Below, piece after piece: positions 8,881 to 16,299 of a stretch of DNA of 21,266 nucleotides. The translations under genes were made by a program, and so were the position numbers. Position 1 is the first letter of the stretch. Every line of letters starts with the position of its first letter. The stretch spans positions 1 through 21,266 of the forward strand of contig JAWQRM010000579.1 of the NCBI GenBank assembly GCA_033557675.1. The letters are read 5' to 3'. This DNA is from Coptodactyla brooksi (taxonomy: Eukaryota; Arthropoda; Insecta; Coleoptera; Scarabaeidae). Below the pieces are notes generated by a model. It was given only the letters and a program-made list of their open reading frames with translations. It made no database searches and was not told the origin of the DNA.

Positions 8881-8900
8881 ACGGGTATAATAAAAATCTA

Positions 8901-9461
8901 ATGCAAAACATTTTAAGGGAAAGGAAAAGTAAAATGAACTTACGTAAACGAACTACGCTTGAAATATTAACTAAAGACGAACCTAAACAATTCATTAAAC
9001 GTCCCTACGATAAAACCACTAAACGATTAGCTAATATGTTTAAAACGTTCGATTTTAAAGTGGCCTTTACCAACAATAATACCATTAAAAATCCGTTCGG
9101 GAATCCGAATGATAAAATAGATACAATAGATAAATCGGAGATTTATAAAATCAGCAGCCTAAATTGTGAAAAGAGTTATATCATACAAACGCGCAGGTCC
9201 CTTAAAGTTAGATGTAAGGAGCACTTAGCTCACTTTATATATAATAGACCAGAGAAATCCAGTGTGGCTGCGCACATGATAACTCTGGATCACAGGGTAA
9301 ATGAACAAATAAAATCGATTAGGCAGGTTAACACAAACAGTCAACTTGACGCAGCGGGGAGCATTGACATTTTTAAAAATAAAAACAAAATATTGTACAA
9401 TGGACTTGGTCCCATAGTGAATATAACTCTCTTTAGCCTGTTAGGTAAAAAAGGGACTTAA
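8901..9461 (+). CDS. PLE linker and GIY-YIG endonuclease domain, open but catalytically damaged
   Basis: This 186-codon ORF is the C-terminal part of the PLE protein, separated from the RT only by stops. Residues 1-75 are the basic linker, with a NNNTIKNPFGNP segment. Residues 80-110 are the GIY-YIG core: EIYKISSLNCEKSYIIQTRR, then SLKVRCKEHLAHF. The Gly of GIY is Glu80 and the Gly of YIG is an Ile. In the segment AAGSIDIF the Glu seen in the inverted copy (ESIEIF) and in the third copy (ETIEIF) is Gly. Arg104, probably the conserved catalytic Arg, is kept. The ATG at 8901 is internal to the ancestral ORF, so no separate gene is implied. It is an open remnant, not a working nuclease. Confidence 0.75.
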   Translation: MQNILRERKSKMNLRKRTTLEILTKDEPKQFIKRPYDKTTKRLANMFKTFDFKVAFTNNNTIKNPFGNPNDKIDTIDKSEIYKISSLNCEKSYIIQTRRSLKVRCKEHLAHFIYNRPEKSSVAAHMITLDHRVNEQIKSIRQVNTNSQLDAAGSIDIFKNKNKILYNGLGPIVNITLFSLLGKKGT

Positions 9462-9554
9462 GGAAAAGTAATCCGGGTGGTCATTTCGGACGGTATTTGA
9501 AAACAATTAGAGTAGGAGGGGGAGATATATAGGGCAACCCAGAGTTTCTGTTTA

Positions 9555-9605
9555 CATTCCCCTGACGAACATTTGTTAGATAAACCGAAACGTACGTCGA
9601 GAGTG
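9555..9605 (+). ncRNA. Hammerhead ribozyme relic at 3' end of second PLE
   Basis: The order is CATTCCC (stem I), CTGACGA (9562-9568; position 7 of the core may be any base), A, an imperfect stem II of about 5 bp within CATTTGTTAGATAAACC, GAAA (9587-9590), CGTACGTC and GAGAGTG. In the stem III segment, the A of GAAA plus CG can pair with CGT around a 2-base loop, leaving GTC as the cleavage triplet. Stem I pairs at six of seven positions including one wobble. Core bases are intact and the damage is in stem II, so weak activity is conceivable. Confidence 0.65.
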
Positions 9606-9644
9606 AAATTTTGAACAATCTTGATGTGGTTAAGGTATTTATTA

Positions 9645-10224
9645 AGTCCAGTATCAGACAGGTAGACGGGTACTGAAGAAATCAGCCAAGTCATATATTA
9701 ACGAAGACCTATCTTAATGAGAACCTACAAAATAGATAAGTCGGTTAAAGAGGCTGAGTACATTGCGCATTTTACTAAACCTCACACCACTAAATTTTTT
9801 CTCTTGGGGATTTCTTAATAATGAAGTTGATTCTAAAATAAACATGAAACCACCGATGAATTACGTGTAGCCGTTGAATGAAAATGTACCCACATACCAA
9901 ACAAAATGCAACTATTTAAAAACTTTTTAAATGCATTTGCCTTATTCTTATGATTTTTAGTTTTTTTAATCCGAATATCATAATAAAAAACCCGTATCAC
10001 TCACCGTTGTTTCACATTTGAACAATCAATATTTAAATAAATGAAAATGAGGAACGGATGATGTTTATAGCTTCGGCTACATGGGGCAGTAGGAAAAGGA
10101 GTCGACATCGCGCAAGAACCTTGTGTACTCAGGAAACATTCTGGTGCCATCTCTACAGGTTAACTTTGTCCCAATGAAATAGTTTATGAAAGCCTTACCC
10201 AAAAATTGACAGTATATCAAGTAT
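9645..10224. other. No gene seen
   Basis: The sequence after the PLE end has no recognisable coding frame, terminal repeat or RNA gene. The 78-codon minus-strand open stretch at 9458-9694 is antisense to the PLE 3' end. Confidence 0.5.
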
Positions 10225-10467
10225 CTCTGTAAAGAAATTCCTCATCTATCAGAAGCAAAATTGAAAGAATGCATGTTTGTTGAGCTTCATATTCGAAAAA
10301 TGATGTTCGATTTCAACTTTGAACCAAAAATGACTTTCAATGAGAGGAAGGTTTGTATATCATTCAAACAAATTCTCAGGCAAGTTATTGTGCAACAAGA
10401 AGTACGCATATTACTTGCTGAGAGATTGCTATTTATATCTTGTTACCATAAATTAATCAAAAGGTAG
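10225..10467 (+). pseudogene. Fragment of an unnamed repeat-associated arthropod protein
   Basis: The frame open from about 10225 reads HLSEAKLKECMFVE, then LHIRKMMFDFNFEPKMTFNE and RKVCISFKQILRQV. This resembles a pattern recurring in uncharacterised, often multicopy, arthropod proteins: S-E-A-K-x-K-x-G-x-F-V-x-P-Q-I-R, a basic-hydrophobic stretch, then W-x-S-F-K-x-V. Here the expected Gly, Pro-Gln and Trp are replaced, and similarity fades after the SFKQ segment. The match is from memory of the pattern, not a search. It has no Kozak-like start of its own and no neighbours that clarify its role, so it is listed as a probable pseudogene fragment. Confidence 0.35.
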
Positions 10468-10724
10468 GCAACCCCAACATGAATGTGCACAATGTGGGAA
10501 CTAGCCCTCTGGATACTATATACTAATCTAACCGCGGGTTAACAGGCTATAATTACCAAGACACTAATCAATTTTAATATAACTGTCACATCTACGACGT
10601 GCGATCAAATAGTTCCCGGAGTAACTCTGTACATCGAAAACGCAAAATGCTGCAAACTGGCACCGACCATAGATGGCAGTAGGCAAATTTTGTTTTAACT
10701 TACAAAATACTGCACTGAAACATT

Positions 10725-11098
10725 GAACGGTTTCAACTGTTAAAATGATATTTCAACTGTGAAATTAACGATTCAGTTACCAGATTGACGTTTCTACTGT
10801 CAAACTTTCGTTTCAGCTGTCAAATTGACGTTTGAAATGCCAAATTGACATTTCAACTGTCAAATTGACACTTCAACTGTCAAGCTGACAATTCAACTAT
10901 GAAATTGACGTTCTAACTGTCAAACTGACGTTTCAACTGTGAAACTGACGTTTCAACTATCAAATTGGCGTTTCAACTATCAAGTTGACGTTTCAACTGT
11001 CAAATTGGCGTTTCAACTGTCAAATTGACATTTCAACTGTCAAACTGACGTTTCAGCTGTCAAACTAGCGTTTCAACTTTCAAACCGACGTTTCAACG
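10725..11098 (+). repeat. 20-bp tandem array, left arm of fold-back element
   Basis: About 18 units of TTTCAACTGTCAAATTGACG are arranged head to tail, with frequent single changes (GTGAAATT, CTATCAAATTGGCG and similar). Units diverge more towards the outer end. The array is mirrored by the inverted array at 11099-11405. Confidence 0.9.
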
Positions 11099-11405
11099 TG
11101 AGACGTCAATTTGAGACTTGAAAGTCAATTTGACAGTTGAAACGAAAGTTTTGACAGTAGAAACGTCAATTTGACAATAGAAACGTCTATTTAAGAGTTG
11201 GAATGTCAAGTTGACAGTTGAAACGCCAATTTAGCATTTGAAACGTCAATTGAATCGTCGAAACGTCAGTTGAATCGTCATTTTAAAATTGAAACGTCAA
11301 TTTGACAGTTGAAACGTCAACTTGACAGTTGAAACGTCAGTATGACAGTTGAAACGTCAATTTGATTTCATCAATTTTTTCAGTTGAAATATCAAATTAA
11401 CAGTT
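11099..11405 (-). repeat. 20-bp tandem array, right arm of fold-back element
   Basis: About 15 units of the reverse complement, GTCAATTTGACAGTTGAAAC, follow directly after the axis near 11098. The change of orientation is abrupt. A few units carry deletions (around 11240-11290), which makes the arms slightly unequal. Confidence 0.9.
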
Positions 11406-11595
11406 GAAACTGTTAAATGTTTCAGTTACAGTCTTTTGTAAGTTAAAACAAAATTTCTCACACGCACGCTGTAACTTGCAACACAGTATCGAGGGACATG
11501 TACAGAGTTAATTCGAACTACTAACAATTTGATCGCACCTCGTATATCACAACCTTTAGCGTCGATATCTAGATTTCAGATTTATGTTGAAAAGC

Positions 11596-11685
11596 ATTTG
11601 AATACAATTATGTCTATTTTAGCACTTTTTGTTAACACAACTATTTGAATACAATTATGTCTATTTTAACACTTTTTGTTAACAC
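11596..11685 (+). repeat. Direct tandem duplication, 47-bp period
   Basis: The unit ATTTGAATACAATTATGTCT at 11596 recurs at 11643, and the 44 bases of the second copy match the first except for one base (TAGCAC versus TAACAC). Two nearly full copies suggest a young duplication, lying just outside the fold-back element. Confidence 0.9.
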
Positions 11686-11829
11686 CATGGTGATCTGCCA
11701 ATACAGCTTTGAAGAACACAGTAAAAATTAAGGTGATCGTTGCTTACTGCACTGGTAACTGAATTGTACTCTTTTCAAAAAACGGTATATAATATCTATT
11801 AATGCATTGGTTATTCGCATATCTGACAA

Positions 11830-12230
11830 TACACACGAATGCCTAGCTGGTTTCGGTTTACTTTCATCGTACTAATACAGCAGGAGTGAATTAATATGCC
11901 GGAGTCTACAGGAGAGTAGGCAGGTCGCGTGAATTTTCGCACAGATTTATGCACGCTCCATATGGTAAAAAAGGGGCAGGCGAGCGGATAGGGAAAACAT
12001 TTTTGCCGCCCGACCGATAAATCCGCAAGCCGCACGTCTGCGCGACATACATATTTTCCAGACGAGGGAGCACTTATCGACTACCGCAGTTTATATAAAA
12101 CAGCGGCTGCTGCCAATCCTGCCGCCCGCTCGTGGCTACAACCCTATTATTATTCATTATGTGCCGCTCCTCGTAAATAAAAACTAGCTCGATACGCCTC
12201 CACTCACCGGCTTCATTGAGAAAATTATTC
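11830..12230. promoter_or_regulatory. GC-rich island with TATA-like box (possible promoter)
   Basis: This block is strongly enriched in G+C and CpG compared with both sides (for example TTGCCGCCCGACCGATAAAT and AGCCGCACGTCTGCGCGAC). TTATATAAAACAGCGGCTGC begins at 12091 and contains a TATATAAA box at 12092-12100. Expected transcription would start on the + strand near 12125, but no clear initiator motif is seen and the first ATG downstream gives only a few codons. The minus strand has a 74-codon open stretch without family features. It could be a promoter, an enhancer or an untranslated first exon. Confidence 0.3.
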
Positions 12231-13236
12231 TTCAACTTTTAATAACTGCAATTTACCGCAAGAAAATGTAGGAGCTCGTTTATTTTTCATACGCTATCTA
12301 GATTTTCGCGCTTGGTAGCTCTTAGGCCAGCTTGCGTGACCTATCCATTTATTAAGGGCCGAGTTTTATAGTTCCCGAGTTTCTAAAAGACTTCTTTTTA
12401 GGACTGATAACTACTTACCCTTTTCGAAAACTTTGGCACCTGCCAATACATAATCACACAATTAACCGAACCATTCCTAATGTTAGATATAAATTAGGTT
12501 TACCCAAACTAGTTATATATAGTGTTCTGTTTGTCTTTCCAAAGAAAAAAGGTCATACGAGGACGTGTCCCGAAATATTTCCTTATTGAGATACAGCTTT
12601 CATTTGTATTTTGTTTATATGATTACGAGTAAAGACATTCTATTTCCGATAACGTCTAAGTGGGTTCAACTGTTTTCTATTTTACTTAATTCTCAAACAA
12701 CTGTTTCCTTACTGTCAGTGTATTTAAATCAATTTGTATGAAATTACTGTGTATAATTTAGGTACACACACAAGTATGAGTGAGGGAGCTAATGGAAATA
12801 TATGAGAAACTATATTGAACAGAGTATTGCAGGCGATGGAGGACATTTTGAACAATTAATTTAGTTTAAATTAATTAGTTGTTTTTGATTTACAAAATTT
12901 AATAAACTATTGCCTTGCTTGATGCTGCAAGGTAATGACAAAAGAAAGGTGTATGTTCATAAGGGAGCATTTTGGAGCACGTGCCTCATATGAACTTTTT
13001 GTGTAAACTACTTGTTGTGTTTACTGTTATCTGATGTTATTCTCATTTGACACAGCGCTTAAGTAGTAGATCGAAATAAAATAAAATATCTGTTATGTGT
13101 TTCTCTTATGCCATTAATTTCAATTTGTAGCATTCTTCACCTGAAAATAAACGTTGTTCTAAAAATACACATACAGTCTGATACTTTTATGAGATCTACG
13201 AAACATAATTTAATATAATTAAAGGTCTTCTTCAGG
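12231..13236. other. AT-rich DNA, no gene seen
   Basis: No ORF, terminal repeat pair or RNA gene is recognised. A TACGAGGACGTGTCCCGAA string near 12557 resembles a mariner terminal repeat, but no partner end was found. Confidence 0.5.
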
Positions 13237-13274
13237 ACGATATTGCTTCAGTATGCAGCTTGAAGCAATATCGT
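13237..13274. repeat. Perfect 14-bp hairpin with 10-nt loop
   Basis: ACGATATTGCTTCA (13237-13250) and TGAAGCAATATCGT (13261-13274) are exact reverse complements separated by GTATGCAGCT. No coding sequence is adjacent and no function is assigned. Confidence 0.75.
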
Positions 13275-13752
13275 AAAAGTTTAAAAGTATACAGTACACT
13301 GGACAGCCTTGATATCCAGTTCAGACGTCAGTAAACTTCGATACGTTGTTGGATGCAGTTAGTCGTAACAAAATCACAGGAGGACAACAATTAAAGCATT
13401 CCAAACATATTTTTAATGCCGTCCTGCATTAAAAAAATGTTCCTTGAATTAAAAAGAATTGATTAAAGAATGAATTAAAAAGCTTTAAAGTTTCTAAATT
13501 TAAAAACTAAAAAATTACAAAAGCGGCTCAAATAGGTCAGCCCGTGCTGCTACACAATATCGCTGCTAAACAATATATATTTTTCACCGGAGGTAAAAAC
13601 GCCCATTTTAATTCTACGAAAAACAACGTCTTCTACGGTGGTAGATGAGATTTTCATTAATACTCTTTGAAACCATTACCTTCATCACTTAAATCCTAAC
13701 TAAGTGTTGTAGATTGTTGAAATCAGATGATCAAGTAGAATCCATAAATACA

Positions 13753-13859
13753 ATATACAGGGTGTTCCATTAAAAAAAGACCTACCTATTACTGCAACAA
13801 AGACCAAAAAAAGACCTTACAAAAAAGACCTTACCTAATACGTGGATTACTCTGTATAT
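13753..13859. mobile_element. Short MITE-like fragment with ATACAGGGTGT-type ends
   Basis: ATATACAGGGTGTTCC at 13753 faces ATTACTCTGTATAT at 13846-13859, giving inverted ends that share ATATACAG and part of the next bases. The interior has three similar copies of AAAAAAGACCTTAC. ACAG-GTGT ends also occur in the larger transposon at 15016-16299. At 107 bp it is either a very small MITE or an internally deleted copy. Confidence 0.4.
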
Positions 13860-13871
13860 CGAAATTTTAAT

Positions 13872-13889
13872 AAAGACTCATGAGTCTTT
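13872..13889. repeat. Perfect 18-bp palindrome next to hammerhead relic
   Basis: AAAGACTCATGAGTCTTT is its own reverse complement. It lies five bases upstream of the hammerhead motif at 13894. It may be chance, or may belong to the PLE terminal region. Confidence 0.7.
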
Positions 13890-13893
13890 CATC

Positions 13894-13936
13894 GGTCCTG
13901 ATGATGCTAACTTGGTTAGCGAAACGTGCGTCGAGC
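13894..13936 (+). ncRNA. Hammerhead ribozyme relic with perfect stem II
   Basis: The order is GGTC, CTGATGA (13898-13904), T, GCTAAC, TTG, GTTAGC (6-bp perfect stem II), GAAA (13921-13924), CGTGCGTC, GAGC. Both conserved cores are intact. In stem III the A of GAAA plus CG pairs with CGT around a 2-base loop, leaving GTC as cleavage triplet. Stem I pairs at three of four positions only (GGTC with GAGC); the related copy at 16990 has GCTC and pairs fully. This is the hammerhead of a PLE terminal region, placed directly upstream of a truncated PLE endonuclease fragment. Confidence 0.7.
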
Positions 13937-14099
13937 ATCCTCCCTCAAAAATTTTGGCGTAGTGTGACTTCGTTTTTACTAAGGAGCACTTAGCTAACTT
14001 TAAATATAATAGACCAGAGGAATCTAACGTGGCTGCCCACGTGATAGCTCTGAATCATAGGATAAATGCACAAATACAATTGATTAGGCAGGTCAACAC

Positions 14100-14138
14100 A
14101 AATTACATTAAGTATTACATTACAAATTACATTACAGA
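14100..14138 (+). repeat. Short ATTACATTA-type repeat inserted in PLE fragment
   Basis: AATTACATTAAGTATTACAT and the following ACAAATTACATTACAG form about three imperfect copies of a 10- to 16-bp unit. The equivalent place in the second PLE (near 9339) has no such sequence, so this is an expansion or insertion specific to this copy. Confidence 0.75.
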
Positions 14139-14355
14139 AGTCAACTTGACGCAGCGGAGACCATTGAGATTTTTAAAAATAAAAACAAATATTTAACAAC
14201 GGACTTGGTCCTATCCCGACCACAACGCTTTTTGGCTTGTTGGGTAAAAAAGGGACTAGGCTACGGAAAAACAATTGGGGTGGTCATTTCAGATGGCACT
14301 TCCAAAACAATTAGAGTGGGGGGTAGACATATAGGTCAACACACAGTTTCTGTTG

Positions 14356-14405
14356 TCATTCTTCTGACGAAGGTTTATTAGGATAAACCGAAATGTCGAG
14401 AGTGA
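14356..14405 (+). ncRNA. Hammerhead ribozyme motif with fully paired stems I and II
   Basis: TCATTCTT (14356-14363) pairs with GAGAGTGA (14398-14405) over 8 bp including two G-U pairs. CTGACGA (14364-14370) is followed by A and a 7-bp perfect stem II, GGTTTAT with ATAAACC, around the loop TAGG, then GAAA (14390-14393), TG, and TC. The stem III segment is reduced to one possible base pair around TG, shorter than CGTACG in the second PLE. It is the best-preserved pairing scheme in the window, though the tiny stem III makes activity as a monomer doubtful. Confidence 0.7.
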
Positions 14406-14446
14406 GATTCTGAACAATCTTGTTGTGGTTAAGGTGTTTGTTAACT

Positions 14447-15015
14447 ACAGTAACCTCGAGACCACAGAGTTCATTTTTCTCATATTAGAAGGCCGAAAGC
14501 ATTGAACTTTAACTTATTGGTGCTTCAGTTGATAGTAAATCTAGTAGGCAGAATAGAAATTGTCTCCTAAACCGTCTTCGCGTTTCTACTACGTTTTCGT
14601 CCTTCTTTGAACATATCAAAATGACGTTTCTTTGTTTAAAAATTAGTCTGGTTTCAAACTATCTTTCAAGGGCTAAATCTAAAATAAAATCCGCAAATCC
14701 AAAAAACTATAAATATTCTAATAGATGGAGTTATTTTTTACTACACCCTATATAGCCAGTATTTCTATAATTAAGGATAATATGAGATCAATACAATTTA
14801 AGACCACGTGGACGAAAGAAAAAAAAAAATACCTACACTTCAAAGGTGTGAAAAACTCGGAAGGATCTCGCAATAAAATATTAATATATGGCGTGCATCG
14901 CTATAAGAGTAAGGTTACTGGCAATTGTGTAGAAACGGCAAGAAATTTCGTTAAAAGTTAAATCCAATTTCTTTACTCGGTTCAACACCCGAGAAACTAA
15001 TTTATATTAGATTAT
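14447..15015. other. No recognised gene; one unassigned open stretch
   Basis: An open frame of 78 codons at 14725-14961 on the + strand reads MELFFTTPYIASISIIKDN at its start and later KKKYLHFKGVKNSEG. I do not recognise a family, there is no splice or regulatory context, and length alone is within chance for this base composition. Nothing else is seen. Confidence 0.4.
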
Positions 15016-16299
15016 ACAGCGTTGGGCAAATGTGTGGAACCAAGTAAATATTTCTGGAATTCTTAGAGATATCGAAACGAAATTTAGGGGATATATATTA
15101 CAGTAAATTGCGCATTTACTTTGAATTTTTTAAACTATTTTGAACATCCGGTTTAACTGGAAGTAATGCCGATTTTAAAATTTATAATGAAACACTCTGT
15201 ATATTATTTTAATTTCGAAAGAAGCATTTTATTGTAAGTACAAAACTATGAGGTTAGATATTTTTTATTTTAATACCAACCGAGATAGTAACAAAAACGT
15301 ACTTACTTTTTGTGTCTATGAAACTCATATTAGCAGTGACTGTAGTTGTCAAAATAAGTACGTAGTGTTTTAAGTGAAAGAGAAAGAATAGAAATATTAA
15401 TGGTTTTTAATTAGGTTCATCCAAATCGACAGACATCACGTTCAATAGTGACAAAAACTTTACAAAGGTAGAAGTGGAACAGACGGCAATTTACCAAAAA
15501 GTTGACGGTTAAAAGCTGCAACAAATGAAGATGTAGCTCAATATATTGCTACATCTGTAGAGAAAAATCCTCATTTATTTAGTACTGGACTGGCAAAAAT
15601 ATGTACGAAATTAGCCGTCGTTCAGTAGGAAGAATATTAAGACGAGAAAAATATCATCCGTACAAAATTTGTTTTGTTCAAGAACTCATCGAAGATGATT
15701 TCGACAGACGGTTAGAATTTTGTACACCACCCCATTATGCTCGCATTGTTCGAAATCGTTTAGAAAGGACGTTATCACAGACGGATTGGAAGAAGAGGTA
15801 CCATTAAATGGCCTGCGCGATCTCCCGACCTTAACCCACTGGACTTTTTTCTATGCGGTTATTTAAAGTACAAAGTTTATGCTAATAGACCAGATAATTT
15901 GCAAGAGCTAGCTGAAAAAATAACCCAAGAGATTCAGATAATTCCACAAGAACTAAGCGGTGCTCAGTTTGAGCACTTAATACATTAAGTTTAGTTTCGG
16001 TTTATACCGTACTCCTGTGTTCTGTAATTCATTTCATTTTGGCTAATAATTTGAATGTGTTTCTTTCATAGACTACTATATCTCATTATCTCGGTATTTT
16101 GTACTCGTAATAAAATGCTCCTTTCGAAACTATAATAATATACAGCGTGTTTCGTTATACATTTTAAAATCGGCATTACTTCCGCGTAAACCGGAGGTTC
16201 AAAATAGTTTAAAAAATTCAAAGTAAATGCGCAATTTATTGTAATATATATCTCTCAAATTTCCTTTCGATATCTCTAAAAATTCCAGAGATACACTGT
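15016..16299 (+). mobile_element. Tc1/mariner-type DNA transposon with long terminal inverted repeats, decayed
   Basis: About 15016-15330 is the reverse complement of about 16058-16299, with clear matches such as AATTGCGCATTTACTTTGAA and AAGTAATGCCGATTTTAAAA in one arm and their complements in the other. The outer ends are ACAGCGTTGG and, inverted, ACAGTGTATC. An inner ACAG-GTGTTTC motif occurs in both arms near 15200 and 16142. The interior encodes transposase pieces on the + strand. A clean TA target duplication cannot be seen at these ends, so exact borders are uncertain. Confidence 0.75.
15413..15988 (+). pseudogene. Transposase of the DUF4817/DDE type, internally deleted and frameshifted
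   Basis: Pieces in order are VHPNRQTSRSIVTKT (about 15416), NEDVAQYIATSVEKNPHLF (about 15527-15583, second helix-turn-helix), YEISRRSVGRILRREKYHPY followed by KICFVQELIEDDFDRRLEFC (15604-15723), PHYARIVRNRLE (about 15730-15767), then after a frameshift WPARSPDLNPLDFFLCGYLK and YKVYANRPDNLQELAEKI, ending in a TAA at 15986-15988. The block with the first catalytic Asp and part of that with the second are deleted between the EFC and PPHYA segments. The last catalytic acidic region (SPDLNPLDFF) remains. The enzyme would have cut and pasted the surrounding long-TIR element; this copy cannot. The N-terminal relic at 6290-6560 belongs to the same type. Confidence 0.8.

Larger units (their letters stand above)
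8187..9644 (+). mobile_element. Penelope-like element, plus-strand body, 5' truncated by the minisatellite
   Basis: The element runs from the satellite edge through an RT core, a linker, a GIY-YIG domain, a 3' untranslated part with a hammerhead motif (9555-9605), and ends near ATTTATTAA at about 9644. The end is set by comparison with the third copy at 13977-14446, where similarity stops at the same place. The 3' half is repeated in inverse orientation at 6651-7178, giving the same head-to-head plan as the locus at 1098-3411. The protein families show it is a different, diverged subfamily from that locus. Confidence 0.85.
10595..11542. mobile_element. Fold-back MITE (Tc1/mariner-type ends, TA target duplication)
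   Basis: The ends are CGACGTGCGATCAAAT and ATTTGATCGCACCTCG (one mismatch as inverted repeats), and both are bordered by TA (10593-10594 and 11543-11544). Subterminal sequence is also inverted between the ends: AACTCTGTACAT near 10625 and 11505, and AAATTTTGTTTTAACTTACAAAA near 10686 with its counterpart near 11434-11457. The inner 680 bp are two opposed 20-bp tandem arrays meeting near 11098. No transposase is encoded, so it depended on a mariner-like enzyme elsewhere. The TA duplication, short ends and lack of coding support a Tc1/mariner-derived MITE. The tandem-repeat arms recall fold-back elements. Confidence 0.8.
13977..14446 (+). pseudogene. Third PLE copy: truncated GIY-YIG region and 3' UTR
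   Basis: Similarity to 9217-9644 starts at AAGGAGCACTTAGCTAAC and covers the part of the endonuclease after the GIY-YIG core: KEHLANFKYNRPEESNVAAH, a HRINAQIQLIRQVNTN block, and the ETIEIFKNKN block with its conserved Glu, followed by the LLGKKGT end. The RT and the GIY and YIG motifs are absent. About 38 bp of ATTACATTA-like repeat are inserted near 14100-14138. The fragment has frameshifts and is not functional. Its 3' part contains the hammerhead at 14356-14405. Confidence 0.8.

Noticed and set aside
11140..11370. GAAACGTC strings recurring in the 20-bp satellite, similar to the hammerhead second core
   Set aside because: No CTGANGA core accompanies them at suitable spacing. They arise from the repeat unit itself.
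10741..11400. CRISPR-like regular repeats
   Set aside because: Units are contiguous 20-bp tandem repeats without spacers, in a eukaryotic setting, and form the arms of a TA-flanked MITE.
12557..12580. TACGAGGACGTGTCCCGAA resembling a mariner terminal repeat
   Set aside because: No opposite end, transposase remnant or target duplication was found nearby.
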